Positions 8,532-18,295 of a stretch of 64,000 nt of DNA are shown here, piece after piece. The stretch is from Tianweitania sediminis (GTDB lineage Bacteria > Pseudomonadota > Alphaproteobacteria > Rhizobiales > Rhizobiaceae). Both the position numbers and the translations under genes were made by a program. Each line of letters starts with the position of its first letter. The stretch's first letter is position 1. The notes under the pieces were generated by a model. The model did not search any database and was not told where the DNA came from. It worked only from the letters and a program-made list of their open reading frames with translations. The stretch is taken from NCBI RefSeq assembly GCF_017813335.1, contig NZ_JAGIYY010000002.1:620001-684000 (forward strand), written 5' to 3'.

Positions 8532-10277
8532 ATGAGGCATATCCAGAGACTTTCCTGCACCGCCTTCTGTGCCCTGGCCGCGGTTGCCGGCCATACTTCC
8601 TTTGCGTCGGCCGCGTCGCCAGCCCCGGCGCAGGGCGACAACGGCATGGTCGTCACCGCCCAGCATCTCGCAACCGAGGTCGGCGTCCAGGTTCTGAAGG
8701 ACGGCGGCAATGCCGTGGATGCCGCAGTTGCGGTCGGCTACGCGCTGGCAGTGGTCTACCCGACGGCGGGCAATCTTGGCGGCGGCGGTTTCATGACCAT
8801 CCGGCTTGCTGACGGCAAGACCACGTTCCTCGACTTCCGCGAGCGCGCGCCGCTAGCTGCCACCAAGACGATGTACCTGGACAAGGACGGCAACCCGATT
8901 CCCGATGCGAGCACGCAAACCTACCTGGCGGTCGGAACACCGGGTTCGGTGGCAGGCTTCGAGATGGCGCGCGAGAGATATGGCACAATGCCACGCGAGC
9001 GCCTCCTGCAACCGGCGATCCGGTTCGCACAGGATGGGTTCGCGCTTGAGGCCGGCGACATTGCGTCGTTCGCCGGCAGCAACGAGCGGCTCGCCCAGGA
9101 TCCGGCCGCCGCAAAAATCTTCCTCACGGACGGCAAGCCGCTGGCGCTTGGCGCAACTCTCAAGCAGGCCGACCTCGCGAAATCCCTCAGTGCAATCTCC
9201 GAGCGCGGCACCGACGCCTTCTACAAGGGCGAGATCGCCGATCTGATCGTCCAAGCGAGCGAGGCGAATGGCGGCATCCTCGCCAAGGCTGATTTCGAGC
9301 AATATGCCGTTCGCGAATTGGAGCCGGTGACATGCGGCTACCGGGGCTACGACATCGTGTCATCGCCACCGCCGTCTTCGGGCGGATTGGTGATCTGCGA
9401 GATCCTCAACGTGCTGGAAGGCTACCCGATCGGCTATCTCGGCTACGGATCCGCTGAAACAACGCGGCTGATGGTGGAAGCGATGCGCCATGCCTTTGTT
9501 GACCGCAACACGGCTCTCGGCGATCCCGACTTCGTGCAGAACCCGGTGGAGAAGCTGACCAGCGACGAATACGCAGCTGAGATCCGAGGGAGGATCGATC
9601 CGTATCGCGCGGGCAAGAGCGAGGGCCTGAAACCGCAAGGCTTCGGCGAATCCACGGAAACCACGCACTACTCCATCATCGACAAGGACGGAAATGCGGT
9701 TGCCGTGACCTATACGCTGAATGGGTCGTTCGGCACGGCCAAGGTGGCGGAAGGCACCGGCATTCTGCTCAACAACGAGATGGACGACTTCACCGTCAAG
9801 CCGGGCGTGCCTAATCTGTACGGCCTGGTTCAGGGTGAGGCCAACGCCATCGAACCGAAAAAGTCACCTTTGTCTTCTATGAGCCCGACCATCATTTCCA
9901 AGGACGGAAAGCCGTTCATGGTGGTCGGCAGCCCGGGCGGCTCGCGCATCATCACCATCACGCTGTCCGCGATCATGAACGTCATCGACCACGGAATGGA
10001 TGTGCAGGAAGCCATCGACGCGCCGCGCATCCACCACCAGTGGCTGCCGGACAAGGTCCGCATGGAGCCCCTCGCGCTGTCGCCGGACACCCTGAAGATC
10101 CTGGCGGCGCAGGGATACGACGTCGGAATCGACGAGAACTGGACAATCTGGGGCGAGGCCGCCGCCATACTTGTGGGTGGCCGCAACCTGGAGGAAATTG
10201 AGAACGGCAGCGCCGCCGCCCGCTATTATGGCGCGATCGACAGCCGCGCCGAGGCCGGTTCGGCGATGGGCTATTAA
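8532..10277 (+). CDS. ggt: Gamma-glutamyltransferase (glutathione hydrolase)
   Basis: Periplasmic Ntn-hydrolase of 581 aa that cleaves gamma-glutamyl bonds, for example of glutathione. The ATG at 8532 follows GGAGGAGGGGAG; an N-terminal signal peptide ends around FASAASPA. The autoprocessing nucleophile is Thr377 in ETTHYSIIDKDGNAV, so the precursor should split into large and small subunits there. The conserved NLGGGGFM and DFRERAP segments of the large subunit and the SPGGSRIIT oxyanion region of the small one are present. It lies 52 bases after gdx on the same strand and could be partly co-transcribed, though the functions are not obviously linked. A terminator follows. Confidence 0.93.
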   Translation: MRHIQRLSCTAFCALAAVAGHTSFASAASPAPAQGDNGMVVTAQHLATEVGVQVLKDGGNAVDAAVAVGYALAVVYPTAGNLGGGGFMTIRLADGKTTFLDFRERAPLAATKTMYLDKDGNPIPDASTQTYLAVGTPGSVAGFEMARERYGTMPRERLLQPAIRFAQDGFALEAGDIASFAGSNERLAQDPAAAKIFLTDGKPLALGATLKQADLAKSLSAISERGTDAFYKGEIADLIVQASEANGGILAKADFEQYAVRELEPVTCGYRGYDIVSSPPPSSGGLVICEILNVLEGYPIGYLGYGSAETTRLMVEAMRHAFVDRNTALGDPDFVQNPVEKLTSDEYAAEIRGRIDPYRAGKSEGLKPQGFGESTETTHYSIIDKDGNAVAVTYTLNGSFGTAKVAEGTGILLNNEMDDFTVKPGVPNLYGLVQGEANAIEPKKSPLSSMSPTIISKDGKPFMVVGSPGGSRIITITLSAIMNVIDHGMDVQEAIDAPRIHHQWLPDKVRMEPLALSPDTLKILAAQGYDVGIDENWTIWGEAAAILVGGRNLEEIENGSAAARYYGAIDSRAEAGSAMGY

Positions 10278-10293
10278 ACCGTTGACGAAGAAT

Positions 10294-10319
10294 GGCTCAC
10301 CCAGGGACGGGGGTGAGCC
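10294..10319. terminator. Convergent-gene terminator between ggt and purF
   Basis: GGCTCACCC (10294-10302) pairs perfectly with GGGTGAGCC (10311-10319) around an 8-base loop. It sits between the convergent ggt and purF stops. The T tract is weak on both strands, so it may act with help or serve as a 3' stabilising stem. Confidence 0.6.
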
Positions 10320-10325
10320 GCAATC

Positions 10326-11834
10326 TCAGCCGTTGCTGGCAAGAAGGGAAAGCTTACTGCCCATGGTTTCGCCGTCCTTGTCGAGGAGGCGGGTCGGGTA
10401 GTCACCGGTGAAGTAATGGTCGGTGAACTGCGGCCGCGCATTGTTGCGGTCTTCGCCACCCACAGCCCGGTAAAGGCCGTTGATCGACAGGAACTGCAGC
10501 GAGTCCGCGCCGATATAGCGGCACATGTCTTCCAGTGTTTCGTACTGGTTGGCGATCAGCTTTTCGCGGTCCGGCGTGTCGATGCCGTAGAAGTCAGGGT
10601 AGTAGATCATCGGGCTTGCCACGCGCAGATGCACTTCGCGCGCGCCCGCATCGCGGATCATCTGGACGATCTTCAACGAAGTCGTTCCGCGCACAATCGA
10701 ATCGTCCACGAGAACCACCCGCTTGCCCTCGATCATGGAGCGATTTGCAGAGTGCTTGAGCTTGACGCCAAAAGCGCGGATCTGCTGCGTCGGCTCGATG
10801 AAGGTGCGCCCGACATAATGGTTGCGGATGATGCCGTATTCGAACGGGATGCCGCTCTGCTGTGCAAAGCCGAGTGCAGCCGGCGTGCCGCCATCGGGCA
10901 CCGGGACCACCACATCGGCCTCGACGGGTGACTCCTTGGCGAGGTTCATGCCCATGTTCTTGCGGGCAACATAAACGCTGCGGCCGCCGACGACCGAATC
11001 GGGGCGGGCAAAATACACGTATTCGAACAAGCAAAGCCGCTCCGGCTGACGGTTGCCGGATTTGCGCGCGTCGATCGAGATGGAGCCATCTGCCTGGATC
11101 TCGCAGATGATGACCTCGCCATTTTCCACGTCACGCACGAACTTGGCGCCGATGATGTCCAGCGCGCAGGTTTCGGATGCGAAGATCGGCTTGCCGTCGA
11201 GTTCGCCCATCACGAGCGGGCGAATGCCGGTCGGGTCGCGGGCGGCGATCAGCTTCGTGCGCGTCATGGCCACCATGGAATAGCCGCCTTCCATTTGGCG
11301 GATGGCGTCGATGAAGCGATCCGAGGTCGACGTGTAGCGCGAACGGGCAATGAGATGCAGCACGACCTCCGTGTCGGAGGTCGACTGGCAGATCGCGCCA
11401 CCGGCGATCAGCTGACGTCGCAGCGTCAAACCATTGGTGAAGTTGCCGTTATGGGCGATTGCAATGCCGCCAACTTCCAGTTCAGCAAACAGCGGCTGAA
11501 CGTTGCGCAGCGCGACTTCACCCGTGGTGGAATAGCGCACATGGCCCATGGCGATGGTGCCGGGGAGTTTCGCGAGCGTTGCGGGGTCGGTGTAGTGATC
11601 GCCGACGAGGCCCATGCGCCGCTCGGAATGGAATCGCCGTCCATCGAAGGAGACGATGCCGGCTGCTTCCTGGCCGCGGTGCTGGAGCGCATGAAGGCCG
11701 AGTGCCGTCAGCGTCGCTGCGTCGGGATGGCCAAGGATGCCGAAAACCCCGCATTCCTCATGAAGTTCATCACCGAACAGGTCATCGACCTCGGAACGGA
11801 GATCGTTCGAGGCTTGGCGCACGGCGTCCTGCAT
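10326..11834 (-). CDS. purF: Amidophosphoribosyltransferase
   Basis: First committed enzyme of purine synthesis: transfers glutamine amide nitrogen to PRPP. 502 aa. A propeptide-like N-terminus precedes the nucleophilic Cys28 in HEECGVFGI, followed by the class II glutaminase domain with GHVRYSTTG. The C-terminal phosphoribosyltransferase domain has the PRPP loop VVLVDDSIVRGTTS near residue 365. It is downstream of cvpA, the classic cvpA-purF arrangement, with a gap of about 100 bases. The AAGGG ribosome site lies 10 bases before the ATG at 11834. Confidence 0.96.
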   Translation of the reverse strand: MQDAVRQASNDLRSEVDDLFGDELHEECGVFGILGHPDAATLTALGLHALQHRGQEAAGIVSFDGRRFHSERRMGLVGDHYTDPATLAKLPGTIAMGHVRYSTTGEVALRNVQPLFAELEVGGIAIAHNGNFTNGLTLRRQLIAGGAICQSTSDTEVVLHLIARSRYTSTSDRFIDAIRQMEGGYSMVAMTRTKLIAARDPTGIRPLVMGELDGKPIFASETCALDIIGAKFVRDVENGEVIICEIQADGSISIDARKSGNRQPERLCLFEYVYFARPDSVVGGRSVYVARKNMGMNLAKESPVEADVVVPVPDGGTPAALGFAQQSGIPFEYGIIRNHYVGRTFIEPTQQIRAFGVKLKHSANRSMIEGKRVVLVDDSIVRGTTSLKIVQMIRDAGAREVHLRVASPMIYYPDFYGIDTPDREKLIANQYETLEDMCRYIGADSLQFLSINGLYRAVGGEDRNNARPQFTDHYFTGDYPTRLLDKDGETMGSKLSLLASNG

Positions 11835-11937
11835 GTTTAACGGCCCTTCAGCTCGCGACGGCTGCTGTGGGCGGACCTTTCAGGCCCGTCCCTGAGGTTA
11901 AGGCGCTCATATAATGTAGCCGGCGCCGTTGCGCCAC

Positions 11938-12552
11938 TCAGTTGTTTGTGACGCCGTCTGCTGGTGCCGGCGTAACTGTCCCAGGAGGCACCACTGGCGC
12001 ATCGGCAGGCGCTTCGGGAGCCGGCGTGGCTTCGTTGGCGTCGGGACCCGTCAGTCGGTCAAAAATGTCGGCGTCTGGGTCCGAAGGCAGCAGAGCCTCG
12101 ATTCGTGCGCCGATATCTTCAAGAAACGGCCGCGACTTGGCGAAGGTGATCCAGGCAGGCGGATTGGAGCCGACGAGCCAGGAGAAAAACAGCAGCGCCA
12201 CAGCGACCACCAGAATGCCGCGGGCAGCGCCGTAGAGGAAACCCAGCGTGCGGTCGAGTGCGCCGACCCGGCTGTCGATGATGAAATCGGCAACCTTCAT
12301 GGTGATCACGGTGACGACGATCAACGCGATCACGAAGATGATCGCGGCCGAAGCGGCAAGCGCGATCTGGTCGTTGTCGATGTAAGGCGTCACATAAGGC
12401 ACCGCGACGGGATAGAAGAAGTAGGCAGCCGCTGCGGCCGCAACCCAGGATGCGATCGAGAGGATCTCTCGCGAAAAGCCGCGCACCATGGCCAGGAGCG
12501 CCGACACGAGGGTGAACCCGATAAGAATTCCGTCCAGCAATGTGATCGGCAT
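11938..12552 (-). CDS. cvpA: CvpA family membrane protein
   Basis: Inner-membrane protein of 204 aa with four hydrophobic segments, around residues 4-22, 29-50, 62-85 and 103-126, and a Pro/Ala-rich C-terminal tail (about 165-204). The ILIGFTLVSALLAMVRGFSREILS opening is typical of CvpA, a protein first found through colicin V export and generally located before purF. The exact function is unresolved; it has been linked to envelope stress tolerance in enterobacteria. It sits between radA and purF, transcribed with both. Confidence 0.88.
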   Translation of the reverse strand: MPITLLDGILIGFTLVSALLAMVRGFSREILSIASWVAAAAAAYFFYPVAVPYVTPYIDNDQIALAASAAIIFVIALIVVTVITMKVADFIIDSRVGALDRTLGFLYGAARGILVVAVALLFFSWLVGSNPPAWITFAKSRPFLEDIGARIEALLPSDPDADIFDRLTGPDANEATPAPEAPADAPVVPPGTVTPAPADGVTNN

Positions 12553-12597
12553 GGTTCCCCTTACTCCGCCGCGGCCAAAATGCGTTCCACCACGCCG

Positions 12598-13998
12598 TTA
12601 TTCGTCATCGAGCTTGCCTCGGCGTGTCGCCGCGATCCGCGCAACAAGATCGGCAAGAACCGTGGGCTGAAAGGATCGTGCTGAGAACGCCCCGGTGGCG
12701 TCCTCTCCGACCACCGGCATCGCTGCCTGGCGAAACCCGAGCTTTTCTGCTTCTTTCATTCGCTGCGACGCATGGGCGACCGGCCGGATGGCGCCCGACA
12801 GGCTGATTTCGCCGAAATAAACGCAATCGGCAGGCAGGGCAAGGCCGGTCAAGGACGACACAAGCGCCGCGGCAACCGCCAGATCGGCGGCCGGTTCGCT
12901 GATCCGGTAGCCGCCTGCGACGTTGAGGTAAACATCGTGCTGCGCAAAGCGCACGCCGCAATGGGTTTCCAGCACGGCCAGCACCATCGACAGGCGCGAC
13001 GAGTCCCAGCCAACCACAGCGCGGCGCGGGGTGCCGAGTGGCGAAGGCGCCACCAGTGCCTGAATTTCAACCAGCACGGGGCGTGTGCCTTCCATGCCTG
13101 CAAAGACGGCGGCTCCGGGCGACTTGGCGCTGCGCTCGCCCAGAAACAGCTCGGATGGATTGGCGACTTCGCGCAAACCGCGATCAGACATCTCGAACAC
13201 CCCGATCTCGTCCGTCGGGCCGAAGCGGTTCTTCACCGTGCGCAGGATGCGGTAATGGTGACCGCCTTCGCCTTCGAAATACAGCACGCCGTCCACCATG
13301 TGCTCCACGACGCGAGGGCCCGCAATCTGGCCTTCCTTGGTGACATGGCCGACGAGCACGATGGCTGCACCCGTGGACTTGGCGTAGCGGATCATCGCCT
13401 GAGCGGAAGACCGCACCTGGGTCACCGTGCCTGGGGCCGAATCAGCCGTGTCGGTCCAGAGCGTTTGAATGGAATCCAGAATAACCAGGTCCGGCCGCTT
13501 GCCATCGGCGATCGTCGCCAGGATGTCTTCGACATTCGTCTCCGCCGCCAGTTCCACCGGGGTCGAGGCCACACCCAGCCGTTGCGCGCGCAAGCGGATC
13601 TGCGCCACGGCTTCTTCGCCCGAAACATACACGATGCGGTGGCCCTTGGACGCAAGCGCGGCCGCAGCCTGGGTGAGCAGCGTCGACTTGCCAATGCCGG
13701 GATCGCCTCCCACGAGCAAAGCCGAACCGCGAACGAACCCGCCGCCGGTCGCACGATCGAGTTCGCCGATGCCGGACACGATCCGCGGCGCGTCTTCGAT
13801 CTCCCCGTCCAGGGACGTCAGTGTCACCGCGCGGCCCTTGCGGGCCGACTTCATGGATGAAGGTCCACTCCCGATCCCGCCCGCCGTGCCTTCTTCGACA
13901 AGGGTATTCCATTCGCCGCAGCCATCGCATTTGCCGGCCCAGCGGGAATGCACGGTGCCACAGTTCTGGCAGATGAATTGCGAACGCGCCTTGGCCAC
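12598..13998 (-). CDS. radA: DNA repair ATPase RadA (Sms)
   Basis: Recombination-associated ATPase that drives branch migration. The visible order is a four-Cys zinc finger (CQNCG..CDGCG), a RecA-like core with Walker A GGDPGIGKSTLL, the RadA-specific KNRFG motif, and a Lon-protease-like C-terminal domain with GGYRISEPAADLA. I start at the GTG at 13998 (VAKARSQFICQNCG, 466 aa) because family members begin with MAKAR and GGGAG lies 10 bases upstream. A TTG at 14004, overlapping the alr stop, is the alternative. Co-transcribed with alr upstream. Confidence 0.93.
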   Translation of the reverse strand: MAKARSQFICQNCGTVHSRWAGKCDGCGEWNTLVEEGTAGGIGSGPSSMKSARKGRAVTLTSLDGEIEDAPRIVSGIGELDRATGGGFVRGSALLVGGDPGIGKSTLLTQAAAALASKGHRIVYVSGEEAVAQIRLRAQRLGVASTPVELAAETNVEDILATIADGKRPDLVILDSIQTLWTDTADSAPGTVTQVRSSAQAMIRYAKSTGAAIVLVGHVTKEGQIAGPRVVEHMVDGVLYFEGEGGHHYRILRTVKNRFGPTDEIGVFEMSDRGLREVANPSELFLGERSAKSPGAAVFAGMEGTRPVLVEIQALVAPSPLGTPRRAVVGWDSSRLSMVLAVLETHCGVRFAQHDVYLNVAGGYRISEPAADLAVAAALVSSLTGLALPADCVYFGEISLSGAIRPVAHASQRMKEAEKLGFRQAAMPVVGEDATGAFSARSFQPTVLADLVARIAATRRGKLDDE

Positions 13999-14000
13999 GG

Positions 14001-15167
14001 TCAAACGGCTCCCAGGACACGGCGATGGAAGCGCCGCCCCAGGCGCGTCAGGATCTCATACCCGATCGTGCCGCTTGCTTCGGCGAGATCGCCCAGCCGG
14101 ATGTTTGGACCGATCAGTTCAATCATATCGTTTTCCCGCACGAGATCCGCTGCAAGATCCGTGACGTCGAAGATGGTGAGATCCATGGTGACACGGCCTA
14201 GGATCGGAACAGCGTGGCCGTGAAGGAAGCCGTATCCGCCGATCGGCTGGAGCTCTCGCAGGGGCACGCCGCTTCCGGAAGAAGCGCGGGGAAAGCCGTC
14301 GGCATAGCCAATGGCCACCACGGCAAGGCGGCTGTAGCGGCGGAGGCGAGTGGCTGCGCCATAGCTCACCGCTTCGCCGGCCGCCGCATCGCGCAATTGC
14401 AGGATCCGTGCTGTCAGCGTGACCACCGGCTCCAGGACGAGACCGGGTAAAACAACGCCGCCATAAAGTCCGATTCCCGGCCGGGTGAGGGACAGGTGAT
14501 ACGCTTGCCCGAGCAGGATGCCGCTTGTGTTGGCGAGGCTTGCTTCCACGCCGGGGAAGGCGTCCCGAAGGAGCGCAAAGCACTTCGCTTGGTGCGCGTT
14601 GTGAGGATGTTCCGGAAGGTCGGCGCAGGCGAGATGGCTCATCACAAGGACGATGTTGAGCGCCCGCGTCAGCGCGTTCTCGCGCGCGAGCGCAACCGCT
14701 TGCTCCAGATTCATGCCGAGCCGGTTCATGCCGGTGTCGACATGAAGGGCGCAAGGGAGTGGCTCGCCACCGGCTCGTCCATGCGCTTCCCACACGGCGA
14801 CATCGCGCGCCGTGTTCAAAACCGGGATCAGTTGCGCTTCGACGAAAGTCTGGGCGGTATCGTTGCCGAACAACCCGTTCAACACAAAAATGCGCGCCTC
14901 CGGCGCGAGTGCGCGAACCGCCAGCGCCTCATGCAGCATCGCCACGAAGAAGGTGTCACACCCCGCGGACAGGAGTGCGGGCACCACGACGTCGACGCCC
15001 AGGCCATACGCATCGGCCTTAACCACCGCGGCTGTGGCTGCCGTGGGCGCTGCCTCAGCGAGCCGGCGATAGTTGGACTGGAGCGCCTCGAGGTTGATCA
15101 CCAGTTCGCCACCCGCCAGGCGGGCGTCGACACTGGAGCCCGAGGGCGGAGGAAACGGAGCGGACAA
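14001..15167 (-). CDS. alr: Alanine racemase
   Basis: PLP enzyme making D-alanine for peptidoglycan, 388 aa. The PLP lysine is in AAVVKADAYGLG near residue 49, and the catalytic Tyr lies in AVSYGAATRLRR of the C-terminal beta domain. A DTGMNRLG segment supports the fold. The first in-frame start is TTG at 15167, just behind the dnaB stop; no strong ribosome site is visible, suggesting coupling to dnaB translation. A later start is possible because the first 17 residues are Pro/Ser-rich and not conserved. The dnaB-alr-radA order is usual for Hyphomicrobiales. Confidence 0.92.
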   Translation of the reverse strand: MSAPFPPPSGSSVDARLAGGELVINLEALQSNYRRLAEAAPTAATAAVVKADAYGLGVDVVVPALLSAGCDTFFVAMLHEALAVRALAPEARIFVLNGLFGNDTAQTFVEAQLIPVLNTARDVAVWEAHGRAGGEPLPCALHVDTGMNRLGMNLEQAVALARENALTRALNIVLVMSHLACADLPEHPHNAHQAKCFALLRDAFPGVEASLANTSGILLGQAYHLSLTRPGIGLYGGVVLPGLVLEPVVTLTARILQLRDAAAGEAVSYGAATRLRRYSRLAVVAIGYADGFPRASSGSGVPLRELQPIGGYGFLHGHAVPILGRVTMDLTIFDVTDLAADLVRENDMIELIGPNIRLGDLAEASGTIGYEILTRLGRRFHRRVLGAV

Positions 15168-15169
15168 GG

Positions 15170-16660
15170 CTATTCGAAGCGCTCCGGCAGGTGGCTTTCC
15201 TCCGCAAGATCGGAAAAGCGCGTGAACTCGCCCTGGAAGGACACCGTCACCGTTCCCGTCGGGCCGTGACGTTGCTTGCCGATGATAATCTCCGCCTTTC
15301 CGCGCGCATCATTCATCTCGCCTTCCCACTTGAGGTACTCGTCCGTCCCGGGCTTCGGCTCCTTGTTCTTGAGGTAGTATTCCTCGCGATAAACGAAAAT
15401 CACCACGTCGGCGTCCTGCTCGATCGAACCCGATTCGCGCAGATCGGATAGCTGCGGCCGCTTGTCGTCACGATTTTCGACCTGGCGCGACAGCTGCGAC
15501 AAGGCGACGATCGGAACGTTCAGTTCCTTCGCCAACGCCTTCAGGCCGGTGGTGATTTCGGTGATTTCCTGCACGCGGTTCTGCGATGACTTTGCGCTCG
15601 AGCCCTGCATGAGCTGAATATAATCGATCACCATCATGTCGAGCCCGCGCTGGCGCTTCAAGCGGCGGGCACGCGCGGCCAATTGGGCGATCGAGATGCC
15701 GCCCGTGGAGTCGATGAAGAGCGGCAGCTTCTGGTTCATCTGCGAATAAGCGACCAGCTTGTCGAAGTCGCTTTCCGTCAGATCGCCGCGACGGATCTTG
15801 GACGAGGGCACTTCCGTTTGCTCGGAGATGATGCGGGTCGCTAACTGCTCTGCCGACATTTCGAGAGAGAAAAAGCCGACCACGCCGCCGTTTTTGGCTT
15901 CAAACGAGCCGTCCGCCTGCTGGGCAGGTTCATAAACGGACGCGATGTTGAAGGCGATGTTGGTGGCGAGCGACGTCTTGCCCATGCCGGGGCGGCCGGC
16001 GATGATGATCAGGTCGGAGCGCTGCAATCCGCCCATGCGCATATCGAGGTCGCGGAGACCGGTGGCGATGCCCGACAAGCCTCCGTCGCGCTGATACGCG
16101 GCGCTTGCCATGTCCACGGCGGTCTTCATGGCGTCTGAAAACGACTCGAAGCCGCCATCATACCGGCCTGTTTCCGCCAGTTCGAACAAGCGCCGTTCGG
16201 CGTCTTCGATCTGCTCCTGCGGCGCCATATCGACCGGCGCGTCGTAGGCGATGTTGACCATGTCCTCGCCGATCGTGATCAGCGCGCGGCGGGTGGCGAG
16301 ATCATAGATCGCGCGGCCATAATCCACGGCATTGATCACCGTCACGGCCTCGGCTGCGAGCTTTGCGAGGTAAAGCGACACGGTCATGTCGCCAACGCGG
16401 GCGTCCGACGGCAGGAAGGTCTTGATCGTTACGGGCGTGGCGGTTTTGCCCATGCGGATCATTTCCGCGCAGACTTCCCAAATTTTGCGGTGCAGCGGTT
16501 CGTGGAAGTGCGACACCTTGAGGAAGTCCGACACACGGTAGAATGCGTCGTTGTTGACGAGAATGGCGCCCAGAAGGGCCTGTTCCGCCTCGATGTTGTG
16601 CGGCGCTTCCCGATAAAGGGGAGCCTCGCTGACCGGGAGTTTCCTGACGGCTTCCGCCAT
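15170..16660 (-). CDS. dnaB: Replicative DNA helicase DnaB
   Basis: Hexameric helicase at the replication fork, 496 aa. The N-terminal domain begins APHNIEAEQALLGAIL; the RecA-like motor domain has Walker A AGRPGMGKTSLA near 225, FFSLEMSAEQL, Walker B MMVIDYIQLM and LSQLSRQVE. The ATG at 16660 lies 8-10 bases behind an AGAGGTGA ribosome site; a GTG four codons upstream overlaps that site and is less likely. No intein or insertion is present. It heads the dnaB-alr-radA-cvpA-purF group. The 215 bases upstream, to cfa, show no gene. Confidence 0.95.
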   Translation of the reverse strand: MAEAVRKLPVSEAPLYREAPHNIEAEQALLGAILVNNDAFYRVSDFLKVSHFHEPLHRKIWEVCAEMIRMGKTATPVTIKTFLPSDARVGDMTVSLYLAKLAAEAVTVINAVDYGRAIYDLATRRALITIGEDMVNIAYDAPVDMAPQEQIEDAERRLFELAETGRYDGGFESFSDAMKTAVDMASAAYQRDGGLSGIATGLRDLDMRMGGLQRSDLIIIAGRPGMGKTSLATNIAFNIASVYEPAQQADGSFEAKNGGVVGFFSLEMSAEQLATRIISEQTEVPSSKIRRGDLTESDFDKLVAYSQMNQKLPLFIDSTGGISIAQLAARARRLKRQRGLDMMVIDYIQLMQGSSAKSSQNRVQEITEITTGLKALAKELNVPIVALSQLSRQVENRDDKRPQLSDLRESGSIEQDADVVIFVYREEYYLKNKEPKPGTDEYLKWEGEMNDARGKAEIIIGKQRHGPTGTVTVSFQGEFTRFSDLAEESHLPERFE

Positions 16661-16875
16661 GATCTTCGTCACCTCTGATGTGCCGGCTTAGCTATCAGGC
16701 CGGGCGCGGAAAGGCGCGGTCGCCGCCGCTTTGCGCACCGGATTCACAGATCATCATCAATCCGGGGAAAGAATCCCGTTGACCCAAGCCGGCCAGCCAG
16801 CATAGCTGAGTCGCAGTAGGAACAGAACAGGAACTTGAGCGCCGGAGCACAAAAGCGTTGTGACCTGGAACTCGC

Positions 16876-18156
16876 TCAATCCTCGATGCTGTCGGCGCGT
16901 TTGCGCGGACGCTTGCGCGGGGGCGCTATGCTTGCTGACAGAAGGGGCAAAGGCGCAGCTCTTTCGGCTTCCAACATGTAGTCTCGCGTCACCGGCAGAA
17001 CGTCGTTGCGCTTGGTGATCTGGATCTGGAACACCATCATGTCCTGCCAGCGAAAGGCTGATTCCGAGCCCGACAGATAGAACTCCCACATCCGGCAGAA
17101 GCGCTCGTCATAGATCGCCTTTGCCTTGTCTCGGTTGGCCATGAACCGTTCGCGCCAATGCATGAGCGTGTCGGCGTAGTGGTGGCGAAGGATCTCGATG
17201 TCGTTGACCATCAGCGCGGCCCGTTCGATATGCGGCAGCACCTCCGAAAGCGAGGGGATGTAGCCGCCGGGGAAGATGTACTTCCGAATAAACGGGTTCG
17301 TTGCATACGGCGGTCCATTGCGGCCGATCGAATGGAGCACCATGACGCCGCCCGGCTTCAGCAACGCGGCAACGGTTTCGAAGAACGTCTTGTAATGATT
17401 GACCCCGACATGCTCGAACATGCCGACGGACACGATGCGGTCGAACCGTTCGGAAAGGCTCCGGTAATCGCGGAGTTCGAAATGGACGTCGTTTTGAAGT
17501 CCTTGTTCGTGGGCTCGTTCCGTGGAAACCGCATGCTGCTCTGTGGAGAGCGTGACCCCCAGCACATGCACGCCGAACTCGCGCGCGAGGTAAAGCCCCA
17601 TTCCGCCCCACCCTGAGCCGATGTCGAGGACGCTTTGTCCGGGCTTCAGGTCCAGCTTGGCTGCAATATGCCGCTTCTTGGCAGCCTGCGCTTCTTCCAG
17701 TGTCATGCCCGGATGCTCGAAATAAGCGCAGGAGTACTGCATGTCGTCGTCCAGGAAGAGCCGGTAAAGCTCCCCGGAGAGATCATAATGATGGTGTACA
17801 TTCTCCCGCGACCGGCGCTCATTGTTCAACTGCTGAAAGCGCTTGAACAGGGTGCGTAGGGCGTTCAGAGATTTACCGGTTGCCGAGTCGCTTCGAGCCG
17901 AATTCGCATAAACCAGTCGAAGCAGCGCCAGCACGTCGCCCTCGAGGAAATCGAGGTTTCCTTGGATGAAGGCTTCTCCGAGTTGCAGGGCGGGGTCGAG
18001 AGCAATCGCGCGCTCTGCACGGCGCGTCTTGATCCAGACATGGACCGGGGCGCCCGTTTTGTCCCCGAAGTGATGAACCGCGCCGTCTGGGCTAGTGACA
18101 AGCAGATTGCCCGTCCGGATGGTCGCTTCAATGACGTTACGCAGCAACCTGTTCAT
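16876..18156 (-). CDS. cfa: Cyclopropane-fatty-acyl-phospholipid synthase family protein
   Basis: SAM-dependent methyltransferase of 426 aa that adds methylene across double bonds of membrane lipid acyl chains. The SAM site VLDIGSGWGGMGLYLA is near residue 175; the bicarbonate and substrate region includes SVGMFEHVG and YIFPGGYIPS. The Lys/Arg-rich tail PRKRPRKRADS is extra. The open frame extends nearly 100 codons further upstream, but that part overlaps the rplI terminator and is not family-like, so I start at ATG 18156. Close relatives modify other lipids, so the exact product is not certain. Confidence 0.88.
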   Translation of the reverse strand: MNRLLRNVIEATIRTGNLLVTSPDGAVHHFGDKTGAPVHVWIKTRRAERAIALDPALQLGEAFIQGNLDFLEGDVLALLRLVYANSARSDSATGKSLNALRTLFKRFQQLNNERRSRENVHHHYDLSGELYRLFLDDDMQYSCAYFEHPGMTLEEAQAAKKRHIAAKLDLKPGQSVLDIGSGWGGMGLYLAREFGVHVLGVTLSTEQHAVSTERAHEQGLQNDVHFELRDYRSLSERFDRIVSVGMFEHVGVNHYKTFFETVAALLKPGGVMVLHSIGRNGPPYATNPFIRKYIFPGGYIPSLSEVLPHIERAALMVNDIEILRHHYADTLMHWRERFMANRDKAKAIYDERFCRMWEFYLSGSESAFRWQDMMVFQIQITKRNDVLPVTRDYMLEAERAAPLPLLSASIAPPRKRPRKRADSIED

Positions 18157-18247
18157 AAGCGAGACCCAGAATGCAGTTTCCGCCGCGCAAACAGCCGGGT
18201 GGCATCTAGACCAGATCCGCGCGTCCAGCGTTAACAAAAACAAAAAA

Positions 18248-18274
18248 GCCCGGGACTGCAATCCCGGGCCTTTT
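18248..18274 (-). terminator. Rho-independent terminator after rplI
   Basis: GCCCGGGA (18248-18255) pairs with TCCCGGGC (18262-18269) around a 6-base loop. It is flanked by A6 on the left and T4 on the right; on the minus strand the stem runs into a T-rich tail, ideal for ending the rpsF-rpsR-rplI transcript just past the rplI stop. Confidence 0.85.
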
Positions 18275-18295
18275 GTACCAGCCGGTTCTGGAAGC